Below, piece by piece: positions 1-12,300 of a stretch of DNA of 64,000 bases; within the stretch, counting starts at the first letter, position 1; every line of letters starts with the position of its first letter. The notes under the pieces were generated by a model. It did not search any database. It was not told the origin of the DNA and saw nothing but the letters and a program-made list of their open reading frames with translations. Source of the stretch: Psococerastis gibbosa (Eukaryota; Arthropoda; Insecta; Psocodea; Psocidae). The position numbers and the translations under genes are program-made. Location: NCBI GenBank assembly GCA_963971405.1, contig OZ020488.1, positions 45,428,888 to 45,492,887 of the forward strand. The letters run 5' to 3'.

Positions 1-78
1 GCCATTTATTGGTAGATGGCGGTGCCATCCAGTAATACTAATCGATACTTTTCAAGTGGAGGGGGAACTGGGCCTTCA
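1..78. repeat. family P MITE fragment at window edge
   Basis: GGCGGTGCCATCCAGTAATA and TCGATACTTTTCAAGTG match the right half of the family. The left half is outside the window. Confidence 0.55.
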
Positions 79-879
79 AAGGTGGTCGGAGCCATTCTTA
101 CAAAGCAAGACATTTATTGGCAACTAATCAGGATAGATGCAACCATCCATGATAAATAATAATTAAAGCACAAATTTTATTGCTGCCCCTATTTTTAAGG
201 TAACCAGGGGTCAAGGATTCTCCCGGAGAGTTGGACTTTCGAGCTTTGCCCGGGAAAATGTCCGGGGACGAAATTTATCGGGGAGTAGTCAGGGATTTTA
301 AAGAAAAAGTGAGGGATTCACAAATGTAAATTTTTAACTTTGGTTTTCAAATAATTAAGAAAAAAAAATGAGTTGCAAAATAGGAACAGGACAAAACTTT
401 GTATCGGAAGTTATTTAAAATCTACCTACACCATTTCTATTGATGTTTTAATTAATAAAATGCCCTACTTTCAAAGTTGTACTTGATGAATCGACTATTT
501 TATAGCTAAAAAAATTCACTAGATAAAATGACATTTTCCAACAAAAATTTACACTAGAAAAAACGACATTTTGCCCTCTGTCCGGGATTGAAATTTGGAA
601 AATCTGGTAACCCTTCCTACTCTGGGTTATACAATGTTTTCAAGGTTTATACTGTGGACCAGATATTGCCAACCTTTTCAGCCGGATATTCACGTTTCCC
701 AATTCGAGGTGTTGCACCAACTGCATAAATTTTTGAATAATAATAAAAATAATTTTCACAGCCATGTACAATTTTTGCACAGTACATGTACCCCACATTG
801 TTAAAAGGAGACACTGGCAGTTTCGGAAAGTTTTATTTAGGTAGCCTTACTTTAAGGGAAGTAATGCCTCGGTAACGAA

Positions 880-945
880 TACTGCATGGCGCCGCAATGC
901 ATTGGTAGATGTACAGTATTCCTTACTAATACTTTTTAAGCGAAG
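880..945. repeat. family P MITE fragment
   Basis: AATACTGCATGGCGCCGCAA, GCATTGGTAGATGTACAGTA and TTCCTTACTAATACTTTTTA resemble the palindromic centre. Confidence 0.5.
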
Positions 946-1650
946 TGCGATCCAGGATTTTAGCGTAAATGGGGGTTCCGGGGGAAAATGTTTGAAAATT
1001 GCGGTGCGAAATGACAAGTTTTTAAGCATTTTTAACTCGCGCATTTCAATAAATAAATATTGTACGATTTTACACAAGAACATTTTCTGCTGACAAAAAA
1101 ATCAGAAAAGGGAGTTGTTATGAGGTAGATATTTGATTACAAGCCCTTTTGAATCTGGAATTGGTTTCCTATTATCTTCCACACGCAAAAAATATTTAAA
1201 ATTAAAAGCTCTGGACAATTTCCCAATCGATTGTACCCATGCTTTTGGAGAGGGAAAATCGTGACAACCGAAAATACATCTATTGGTTAATTATTATTTA
1301 CCTACTGTAGAAGCAGCAATTTTGTGCAGTTTCCTTTGGAAGCTTTATGGCAGGCTAGATTATTGACTATCATCTATTTTTATCTATTGTAACAGTATAG
1401 CGATAAGAATACGGTTATTATTTAATTGTGAAAAACTCAATAAATTGTCATAAATTCTACATAAGAATATGTTATACGAACATCATGCAGATTAGATAGA
1501 CTGAGTACAGGACAGTTAATCTATGCGGAATATTTAGTTTCCTATGAAACTAATTTTTTGGCTTATTCTACGCAATTACAAAATTCAGCAAGAAATAGCA
1601 TGTACTATTCGACCACGTTGCGAAGGCAATTAGTATGTCTAGCTTTTTCA

Positions 1651-1866
1651 GGGCATGTAGATTAGTGGTACAGACTCCAATTTTCACCCAAAAGGTTGTT
1701 GGTTCAAGTCGCAGACTTGCTACATTTTCTGGCCATGCATCGGAGGGCATGTAAAGCAGGTGGTCCCGAGGCTTCCTAGTTGAGTGTAAGAGAGGGCTTT
1801 ATAGCCCTAACTCCGCTAGGTTGGCTTAGTAATGGAACAAAAAAAGTCAATATTTATTTCTTTTAT
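1651..1866 (+). repeat. tRNA-derived SINE (family A)
   Basis: A box-like GTAGATTAGTGGTA, then TTTTCACCC in the anticodon arm position, B box TTGGTTCAAGTC, body GGAGGGCATGTAAAGCAGG, a conserved stem GAGAGGGCTTTATAGCCC, and a tail of A-run, AGTC and ATTTATTT. The anticodon region resembles tRNA-Glu. Confidence 0.85.
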
Positions 1867-2382
1867 TTTAATTCTCTCCCACTTTAAAACGAATGATGGC
1901 ATAATACACAATTCATTTTCATTAATTGTGCAATTATGCTACTAACGTAATGATTCTTACCCTGAATATGACGATTATGCCTTTTCTACATTACAAGAAA
2001 TAAGGTTAATGAATGTCTTCGTATCGTGGTCGGGATGTACTTACGCTTATGGCATTGCCTAATTAGGTACCCAATATAAAAGAATGAGTCCACTCTCTGT
2101 AAGCTTAGATTAGCTCACAGAGAATGAATTTATTGTCAGCTCAATTATACAGCTCAATATTATTAAGCTAAGCTCCTGGACTCACCGGGGGTTTTTATTT
2201 CTTCATTTGAGCTACGTTTTTGCGCATGCGCTTAAGCCTAGTGGTCTATCTTGCTCACTGCTGAGTATTCCTTCTAGTTTGTTCTTCAAGATAGAATTTC
2301 CATAACGAAGGACATCTTGTCTACAATTGTCGTAGCTCAGCGTTCTAATTGCTAGGACTGTAGGTTGCTGTAAGTCAATATT

Positions 2383-2583
2383 TCGAACAAGACCCACTGT
2401 GATGAAGTAGTAGAATCGGGGATGATAGGCCATGATCGTTCTGAAAACGTACTTCCAAACGTTTCGTCAACAACTGCGGTCGACATCTTCAGTGGAACTG
2501 CGTAACTTCTAAGCTTGTATCTCGGAACAATTGTATTTCAGAATGAACACGGCCTATCATCCCGGATTCTGCTACTTCGTCAG
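2383..2583. mobile_element. foldback MITE (family E)
   Basis: Ends GATGAAGTAGTAGAATC..GGATGATAGGCC and GGCCTATCATCCCGGATTCT..TACTTCGTC are inverted. The inside holds CCAAACGTTTCGTCAACA and TCGACATCTTCAGTGGAACT. Related copies lie at 10893, 32100, 35060, 62665, 63100 and 63262. Confidence 0.75.
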
Positions 2584-3282
2584 GTAATTCCAGCCGTGAG
2601 AGCCATTGTAATTATATTATAAGATCCACTGTTTCCCACAAGCTTTGCCAATGGCAGGGGGTCACGTTAGGCAGCACCGCAATATTCACCTCATAACAGT
2701 GATGTAACATACGAGTAATGATTTGACTGGAACTGGGAAAACGCCAACCTCGGACGACCAGTCTTCTTAAGGGCCCAAAAGCTTATGACATAATTATCAA
2801 CTTAATAATGATGAGCTACAATATACTAGTTACTTGTATGGTTTGTACATATGCATTTATAATCAGCAAATACATAGCTTAAACAACACTATTGTTTGAA
2901 CAATCTACAACCAGAGGTATTTGACAAAACGAAAGTACTTAAATTATACAAATACAGTATAAGCTAACTAACCAGCGACTCCTTACCCGTGACGAGCCTG
3001 TACTTCATTTTCTTTTGGCCCAAACCGAATGGTGTGCAATTTTTATTGCCTTAACAAAAAACAATTAATTGAAAAAAATATTTGATTTTTGCATACAACT
3101 TGAATAAAAATAGTTCATGCCTAGCACTAATTTTTTATAGTCTAAACGGGTTAGAAATAAGTTATCAACCAAAATTGAAAAAAAAAGTAAAACCAACATC
3201 AAACCTAAACAATGAACACTAACTCCCTTCGGTTTGCTTGCTATACTGACGTAAATGTGTTTAGTCAAATAACTCAGGTTGT

Positions 3283-3391
3283 TATTTAACAAGGGGTTAG
3301 TTGGACTTACATTGCCTATTGTGTTAATACATGCCTCTAATGACTATTAACACAATAGACAATGTAAGTCCAACTAACCCTTTGTTAAATA
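3283..3391. mobile_element. palindromic MITE with TA target site (family T)
   Basis: Two 47-bp arms (3283-3329 and 3345-3391) are inverted with two mismatches. The arms read TTTAACAA.GGGTTAGTTGG. If the flanking TA is the target duplication, this is Tc1/mariner-like. Copies or halves lie at 15690, 33541, 40031, 55088 and 58926. Confidence 0.85.
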
Positions 3392-3399
3392 GTATTACA

Positions 3400-5066
3400 C
3401 AATTTCCACTAACCTTTACACATAAACTCAGGTTGTGTACAATATAGGCAGGCTACTTATAGCTAAAAATCCAAATACTTTAATGAGTGTAAATTGGCCA
3501 TCACAGTAACGAAGCCGCACGAAAGTGGCATTTAACACGACAAATTTCCATAATAATTGGCAATCACAATCCATTAGGCCTACAAATTACATCACTAATG
3601 ACTAGTATAACACTATTTTTATTCGGTAAAGTTACAGTAAGCAGCTCAGCAATTAACGTGCTCGATAGGGTCCTCCTGTTATCTCAATGATAAAACATTA
3701 ATAGGGATTTATAACAACGGCGGTGGTCGTAGAGAACTTGAAGAACAGTCGCTATGACTCCACTAAAGATATCTATCGCATATGTCAGGCCTATTCATGT
3801 TCCTGTCGATCCATCAGCTCGGATCATCGCGTTTCGCCATCAATATACAAAGAACACAAATCAAGCCGACGCGTATTCTTGACCAATGAAGAGTTTATTT
3901 TCCAAAAATAGGAGTTAAGGAAGCACGTAATATTTAAGTGCATAGGAGGATAACTGACAAAGGCCTACTGGGGTAGGTAACCTAAGAGCGGAAATAATGA
4001 TAACCATTTCTATGTTATTTTGAGGTGCCGTACGTTTTTACGTATGCACTTAATCTTAAGCTTTTGAGTATTATAACTATTTCTTTCTAAGAAGGGCTAG
4101 GATTTTAAGGGATTTTAAGTTGGACACGAAAAAGTAAAGTAAAGTAAGGGAATTTGAACCATTTCAGGCTACATTTTTCTGAGCTCAAGTATCTACTACC
4201 AAAAGTCATATTTTGCAACGCTATGGTCCGAGAGCATGCCACTTAACATTTTTTGGTACTCGTTTGCGTATGCACTTAAACTTTGTACTTTGTATTACGC
4301 CCCTTGCTGAGTATTCATACTATTTCATCATAAATATCTTTTTAGGCTAGGATCATGCGGGAATTCCAACCTTTTCAGGCTACCTACATTAATCTTTTAT
4401 AAGAGAAAAAAAGGCAATACCTACAGTATATCTGCGATCGCGTGTTGTGTAGAGACTGGTACGAGCACACTACCCCTAGGGTAAGGAAACACCGATTACT
4501 TACTGAGTTGCAGCGGGCTAGAGGCATAAACCCCTACTTCAACGTGTAGGGAAAGGCACTGCTCTACTATTTAATGGCTCAAGAACAAGACTATGCCAAC
4601 GAAGGCCGTAAAAATTTGGTATTGGACCATTAGCCTGCCATACACTTTATTATAGTGACTTCGGAAGCACCCTTCACTTCAATTAAAATTTAAGCAGTAC
4701 GGTAAATGAATGTCGCTTTGCTACTATAAGGAATAAAAGTGAGTATGCAATACAGCCTCTGCCTGAGGACTAAAACAACAAGAGTACAAGCTACAACATT
4801 AATTTGGCAGAATTAGATTAAATATTCCTGCCTTCTTAGCATATGACACAGCATTAAACAGTGACGGCTTAGTAATATGCGGTGTTACAGTTAATAACTG
4901 ACAATGACAAATAAAAACATTTTTACGATTTGAGGTTTGCCGATGCTTTGGGATATAATATAGTGTCTGGAAGAACCGCGACCCTTCCAAGACTACGAAT
5001 TCCCATTATGTAGACTTGGTACAACCAACTACTCTATTGTTTCCAAATTCACGACACACAATTAAG
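3400..5066. other. no gene recognised
   Basis: AT-rich sequence downstream (3') of the B4GALT-like gene with short chance frames only. TACGTTTTTACGTATGCACTTAA (about 4030) and GTTTGCGTATGCACTTAAAC (about 4262) hint at a diverged direct repeat. Confidence 0.6.
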
Positions 5067-5190
5067 GGCGCGTCCCACCATTGCTTGAAAACTCTCGATA
5101 AACAATACTGCACGACACTGCCATGCATTGAAAGATATGGCGGTGCCGTCCAGTATTCCTCATCGATACTCCGTATAGTGGGACCGGACC
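5067..5190. repeat. palindromic MITE (family P)
   Basis: GGCGCGTCCCACCATTGCTT at the left, GCGGTGCCGTCCAGTATTCC and ATAGTGGGACCGG at the right. The ends are roughly inverted. Confidence 0.65.
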
Positions 5191-5936
5191 TAAGCAATGA
5201 CCACTGAGAAAGTTCACAAGCAGCGGTGACTGAATAACTAGCCGGACGGATGAATCCGACGAACAATTTGTCTACTGTCACGTCTTACCCTATACATAAG
5301 CATCGGCAATACATCAGAATTCATTGTCGGTAAGATATTCAACTGGAAAGGAACCGCCACTGCTCTGGTTAGGTTGGCTACATACGTTTTTAAAAAAAGG
5401 TCAAATAGCCAAGTAGATAAAGCCAGGTTTAGACATAGAGTCGTTCGACTACAGTTCTATGCTATAGGAGAGAAGGGATATTCGCTTCTTTTTTTTAATT
5501 TCTGCCACGTCTTCGACCAATCATAACACGCCCTGGGTACTTCCAAACAGTAACAAATCCCGTCGTGCCAGGCGTGTTCTGATTCGCAGAAAGAAAAGGA
5601 GGCAGATGACACCAGAAATTCAATGAATGTCCTAACTCTCCAGTATAAAACTCTTGTTCAGACTTAAGGCTGCTGAGATTCTTCTTAGGCAGGTGAACAG
5701 TCATTGACAGCGTGCTAGGCCAGTACCAACCTTTCAAACCAGCCCAAGACTGATCAGCACTAAGACTCCAGTGATCACGCACTATTAAACAAATCCCAGC
5801 CGGCTTCCTTCTATTACTTACTACAAACTAAGCTGATGCAGGTTCGCTAATGTCCAAGAGGAACAGTCTTAACTCCAACCATCAGTTCTTTTTGGTAGGC
5901 TCTTAACCAACCAACACACCTCTCAGTACAATCCAC

Positions 5937-6180
5937 TGGTTCACCAGTGCCTAGGTGATCAGTCTTAGCCGGTCTACCAGGCCCAATCTTAGTCAACTCA
6001 CCAGTCCTCGAGGTAGTCACCAAGCGTACAGTATTAGCAGCAACTTTTGAACAGCTACCAGGTTCACCAGTTTCCAGGTGGAACAGTCTTAGCCCGTCTA
6101 CCAGGCCCAGTCTTAGTCAGCTCACCAGTCATCGTGGTCTTAGCCGGTGAACTTCTCGAAGACCCACCATCAGCTGGGCG
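5937..6180 (-). repeat. two-unit imperfect tandem repeat in the 3' UTR of the B4GALT-like gene
   Basis: Two units of about 124 bp start at 5938 and 6061 (plus-strand GGTTCACCAGT). Both contain CTACCAGGCCCA and CTTAGTCA.CTCACCAGTC. The second unit runs up to and slightly over the stop codon. Confidence 0.7.
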
Positions 6181-6302
6181 GCTGCAGATCGACCAGTATC
6201 CAGGTAAACATACGACGTCTTTGGAAGTCTTTTCTCTCGTATGAGAGGCTGTTTAGACCGTCTTCGGCGTAGTGCTTCTTACCCTGTTGCATGACTTTGA
6301 AT
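6170..6302 (-). CDS. B4GALT-like last exon with stop
   Basis: The acceptor TTTTCAG joins A to the CG left by the previous exon, restoring Arg. The 43 residues include EDGLNSLSYERKDFQ and end ILVDLQPPS before TGA at 6172-6170. This matches the usual DGLNSL.Y...LYT.I.VD....PS ending, although LYT is MFT here. Confidence 0.92.
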
Positions 6303-9300
6303 CTGAAAACAAAAGCTGCTTACTCTTACTTTTACGTCGCCTTCGTCCTCAAAGAGGGTCAGTGGCACGGCGGCGGCGTTTCCAGATTGCTCCCTTGAGA
6401 GCGCCTTCTCTGTTTAAGGTGACAGTGAAAACAAAAGCTAGTTCATAAATAAATAATAAAATAAAAAAATGAATATCATCATCTATTACCGGGTCCTGAC
6501 GCCTGCCTGGGTGTCATTTCTTGAGTCTACCTCCACCTCCACTTCTGACCACTCTGCATTTCCTCATGTAACAGTAGCTCCTCATTGAGATCGCCAATAA
6601 TCTGGATTTTTAAGCCACTTCTTCGCGTCCCGGCTGCCATCTAATCTCTTCATACGGGAACTATTGCAGCCTCCTCACTATTTTCTCCACTTCTTTCAGT
6701 TCCTCAGACCCTCTTCCGGATCCAGTCCCACCCTCCTGGGGTTGTCCCCAAGTCCCCGATTTGGTTTCTGATACTCATCCATGGTCTTCCTTTCCATCGT
6801 GTGTGCCCTCGATTTCCTCTTCCAGCCACATCTTCGCGCACCGGCGTCTATCCATTTTCTTTACGTGCCCAAACATTTCCCCCCTTTCAATAAAAAAGCA
6901 AAACTTGACTACGCACCGTTCCTTGTTGGGAGCAGCCTTCTTATGATGCAGCATCATATAGCGAGCTACAGAGGGCGGATATCGTGAAATATAGAGGCCG
7001 GAGCGGCGAATTCTATACGAAATGTCATCATCTTCCCCTCCCCAGCCCCAGAAGAGGTTGCTGAACCCGTTGACCAGCTCAAAATGTTCACGGGTGAGCG
7101 CTGAGACACCTCCGAATAAGTCTTTGTACGGTAATCTGCAAAAGACGATTTATTTATTGGTCATCCTACAATAGATATCCTACCCGAAATTAGAGGATAT
7201 AGAAAAAGTGGACTTGGCGGGATTAGAACCCACGATCTACGCCTAGATATCCTCTCCTCCCCAGCCCCAGAAGAGCTTGAATTACGCAGAAAACAGGTAC
7301 CAACATTTCTCACTAACTTTATATCTACAATTTCATTGATACTGTCCTAATATACCGTAAATACATGCCTATACTTAAAGCTGTCCACTGCGACAGACAT
7401 GTGCCTGGGCTGTTCTGGACATGTGTACAGGTTTCTGTCATCCTCTGGCAGTAAGTCGACGTCGTGGAACACAAAGCAGTCAAATTCTCGGTCTTGTTTG
7501 GCCTCTACGAATCCGATGTTCATTAGTTTCCCGCGGTTAAACGGGCCGGTACCTGAAATGCAAGAAAAGGCCCCTATACATGATATCAAAGAAAAAAAAA
7601 TTGGTACGAAGCCCCAGGCAATGAAGGTAAGATACCCAATACAGTTTTATGTCGAGTTTCATACTTTGACCTTGTAAACTCAGATACATTACCTGTGTCA
7701 ATGTACATAACCTAACTCTACCTACTATAGGACCATTAATTGAAGATATTGAAAAACTTTGTTTATTCCAATACTTTAGCAAATCGAAGAAACTCGTTGT
7801 TTTGATACCTTCGACTCCTATTAGCATCAATATGAAAATAATACAATAGTCGCTACGTACGAGTACGACGCTGTCATCTAATGCTCCTACTAATAGTCCA
7901 GTAAATAGGTACTTAAGAAGAACAGAAAAATTTCAAGAAAGTTCCGTAGGCACCGAATTATTCTCGTTTTTTTTATGTTTTTGGGGCTCCTGAATCTGAT
8001 TCTGTAATTTTCCACCAAATGTTCGAGAAGTTCCACAAAATAAAGTCACGTCATATCGGTTTCCTGGCTGTAGCTCGAAAAATATTATTTTTTCCAAAAA
8101 AAATTGCTGTTTTCCAAATTGAAGGTATAAAATTTGTAACAAATATATTGCTTAATATTTTTATCTATGAACAGGGAGCTAAAAAATAGTTCAGCTGCGT
8201 CCTCCAAACGTATTTTACCCTCCGAATGAAGGCACCTACACGCACAACTTGTGAACCCCCCCCCCCCCTAAATTACCTTACCAGATTGCTCAACGATGTA
8301 CACAGCATAGTCTATCATTTGCTTCATTAGAAGACGGTGCAAGTTGTATAGGAAAATGGCTAAGTGCTCCTCCCGATCTCTGTACGGAACAATTATGGCG
8401 ACTCGATCTCGGGCCTTGCAGTCTAGGGGACGGTAACCTCCGCCTGGAGTTAACATGGTGAACAAAGCCTCGACTTGATCTAGTTTATCATATGTCTTCA
8501 CCACTTTAATACGTCCCTCTGTAAACAGAATTGATGCATTATTAGACAGCAACAAGATAATGTGGGCCCTTGAGCGACTCAATCTCGGTCCCTTCAGTCT
8601 GGGGACGGTAACCTCCGCCTGGAGTTAACATGGTGAACAAAGCCTCGACTTGTTCAAGTTTATCATTATGTCTTCACCACTTTAATACGTCCCACTGTAA
8701 ACAGAATTGATGTATTACAAAGCATCCAGAAAATTTGTGTCCTAGAACGACTCGATCTCAGGGCCTTCAGTCTAGGGGACGGTAACCTCCTCCTGGAGTT
8801 AACATGGCGAACAACTCCACTTGGTCCAGTTTATTATGAGTCTTCACCACCTTAATAGGTCCCTTTGAAAACAACATTAATGCTTTATTATTATTAGACA
8901 AGAACAAGATAATATTTTGTGCCCAAGAGTGACGGTAACCTCCCCTGCAGCAGTATAGCACCAAAGTAAAAGAATAGCGTATCCGGAATAATTGTAAATG
9001 AACTGATTAAAAAGAATGAACGGATTAAAAAGACATTCGGACGGGCTTTTGTAACAGGACCGATGCACACGTCGAAATGAACGATTCACCTGCCAATAGA
9101 CATACATAGGTGTTATGTAGGATACGAATGTACGATATATACGATGATACGAATTCCGATACGAAATTAACGAATAATTTTTTCTAAACGATTATGCATT
9201 GTCTGCTGTTCTTTAATAGTTTTGGTCCATATAATCCCCCGGGTAGAGTTATTATTTTTATATACTATATATATATAATATATATACTATATATATATAA

Positions 9301-12300
9301 TATAATATATATAATATACCTGCTTGCTGGAGTAACATAATGAACAGCATTGAATAAAGAACACCTTAACTTCTAAATAACTTATCTTAAAATGCTCTTG
9401 CAACTTTCAAGTGCTCCATGCTCTGCCTATTCTTCTAATAATTATTAAACATACCTGACGTCACTCTCATTGTAAGCATGAATACCTACAGCATGACACT
9501 AAGCATACTATTTAGAACAAGGACAAATCACAGCAAACACAACCGTCTATGAAGTAAAACAGATATAGTCTTTACATTATGACTTACACATATTTTGTTA
9601 TCAGCTATCTACAGTATTGTAGATTGACGCCTTCACTAATTTTCATATCATAACATGCTGGCTCCAACAAAGGGGCGCCTTATCAGACTATTCTCATCTA
9701 ATCTTCACAATTCACACTTAAGTCTCGGCGCTATCTAATATAAGCCCGTACATGCTTTTCTATTTAACTGTTAGTATAGGTAGGGACGATAATTTAAGTA
9801 GTTCCATGGTAAATAATTTTCTTAGAGATAATTTTCGACTGCCACGATTTTTCCTATCCCAAAGTACTACAATGCTCTATTGCATTAGACTCTTCCTACA
9901 GAGGCGACTGAAGAGGTCAATGGGATACAATCACTAAATTGTTTGTATGCGATTAACCTTAAAAAATAAACAGTTGTTCCATTGCTAGGCAAGCAAACGC
10001 TGTAGCACGATAACTCTTCGATTGTCTAGGTCTGAGGTCTAGTAGAGATTCCTCTTTCTTGACCACTGCTATGTTGTTGTTGTTGTGTTGTGGTCAGCAA
10101 CATGCCAGGCAGCCACATTTTCCCCTACCCTACTGTACCCATTCGGGTTGGGAGAACCCATGGCCGGCGTCCTTTTATGCAGTGGGACATCAACCTTTCG
10201 ACTCATAGTCTAGTTTAACACCGACAGGACTAGAGATTAGGTGCTAGCAACAGTTATCAGCCGGGGCTCACCCTGCAGGTGATAGTTAGGTACCTGCAGG
10301 GTTGGGCAGATACAATTTTTCCAGAAGGAAAATGTTTGTTTTTACGCCCAGTTTCGAACCTCGACCTTCCCGTTAGTGCGCCTCTCTACAGTGCGGGAGG
10401 ACCGGACCTTAATAGCCTAAGGCTGCACATAAAACTTACGGAGCCCAGGAGGAACGGAGGGGCAGAGCGGAACTTGAGTGGTATTAATAACTTCTTGACT
10501 AGAAATACTTTCATTGGCAACAGTTGGCAACGGTTCTGCAGCAGACGACGCATTGGCAGTTACGTTGGCAGTATCGACGGTGTGCGGGTGGGCGGTCCAG
10601 GGCGGTGTGCGCGTCATGTTGACGGTGAACAGGGGCTCGAGGTGGCGCATGTCAGGCAGTCCGCGCAGCCAGTACTGGATCGCGATCAGCCCCAGAAGCG
10701 CGGTCACTCCAAGCTGCAAACAACGAGAAAGTTGAGCAAGCTACAGTACTGTCGACAACTGTTTCGTTCTTCCCCCAGTTACACAAAGAGGGCTTAGAAA
10801 TGTACAAGCGACCGTACAACTTCAACAGAAAAGAAGAAGGACTGACACCGGTCCATCGAAATAAATCCACAAAAAGAAAGGATTCTACTGGTTCTTCATT
10901 TGACTCCGGCCGTGAAAGCCTTTGCAGTTACAAAGGATTCAATGTCGGTTACAATTACAAATTACATTTGGAAACAAATAATGTGGTTGTTGTGTTGTTC
11001 ATGGGCGCTACAGCTCGGAGTGAGTTTTGGTCTCTCGTTTTTTTTATTTATTTTTTATTTTATTATTATTATTATTTTTTTATTATAAAGCGCCAGACCC
11101 GTGTGGGTAAACGCGCTTTCTGGTTTGTAGTTGCCGGTGTTGTTGTCTGTGTTGTGTGTGTATGGTATTAGTTGGTGGTGTTTGGCAAACTGCGATCAGG
11201 AGGGCACTGGACAACGGGTTGCCCAGTGACCGTCTAAGGGCAGTTTGCCAATGCATGTATTAAAGTAGTGTGTTGTTTGTTAGATGAGGCTTGCCAGAGC
11301 TGTTGAGTGAAGAAAAGGAATGGTGTGCTGGAGAAGAATTGTATTTTGCGAGACTGCTTTCTGGAAATCTGTATCAGGAGGGAAGGTTCTGTATCTTGAG
11401 TAGACAGGGCATTCTATGACAATGTGAGGAATAGTTAGTCGTACCTGACAATTGTGGCATATGGGGGTGGGGTGCCTGCCATTAGGTGTCCATGTGTTAA
11501 CCTTGTATGGCCTATTCTCCAACGAACCACCTTCACTTGGTCTCTTCTACTCATCTGGTGCTCGAACAAGTTCCAGCCCCCCACCCTTGGCTGTATTGTT
11601 CTTAGTTTATTTTCCTTCGCAGTACTCCACTCTGCCAACATTCTGTTAAGAGGTTGTGTGCTGTATTTTTAAAGTCTGACGGGGGAAAGTAAGGGAAGGG
11701 GGGAGAATGAAGACTTGTTGCAGAATTGGCTGCGTTGTCGGCCCTGTCATTACCCTCTATCCCTATGTGGGATGGGGCCCAGAGAAACTCAATGCATTGG
11801 GTCGGTGGCAGGCATGCGATTAAATTAATAATTAGGTGTATTAGGGGATTTTTAGGATATAATTGCTGAATAGCTGTAAGTGCGGCTAAGCTGTCGGAGA
11901 TGATAAGTGCTCTGTCTATGGAATGTATTATAATATGCAATATTGCTTGATGTATAGCTACAAGTTCAGCTGTATAGACGGACGCTTGCGGCAATAAAGG
12001 TATGAGGAGAAGATCTGAATTATATGACACACCGGCCCCTGCGCCGTACTTGGTTTTGGAGCCATCCGTATAGAAATGGTGCCATGTGTGAGTCGGGTAA
12101 AACAGCAGTTTATTCTTAAAGTATTTGTTTACAAAAACATGCGGAATAATATCTTTGGGATAATCTGTCAGGGACGTGTCGCACCGTATCTTAGGGACAA
12201 TCCATGGTGGCGGCGGAGTGAACCCGAGAGTGTAATGCATTGTAATTGGTGGCAAGCGGGTGGTTAGCTTTTCTAAAAGTAGTCGTAATCTGTAGGAATA

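Noticed and set aside
5495..5782. Minus-strand 95-codon frame just past the B4GALT-like stop
   Set aside because: No family resemblance, and it lies in the probable 3' UTR or beyond.
7399..7677. Plus-strand 92-codon frame over the DVD exon
   Set aside because: Antisense shadow of the enzyme exon.
10900..11088. Plus-strand frame reading LLCCSWALQLGVSFGLS, similar to a B4GALT membrane anchor
   Set aside because: It lies in intron 1 opposite to the gene, overlaps a family E fragment and the LINE tail, and has no matching exon after it. The likeness to the true anchor LGVTALLG is probably chance.
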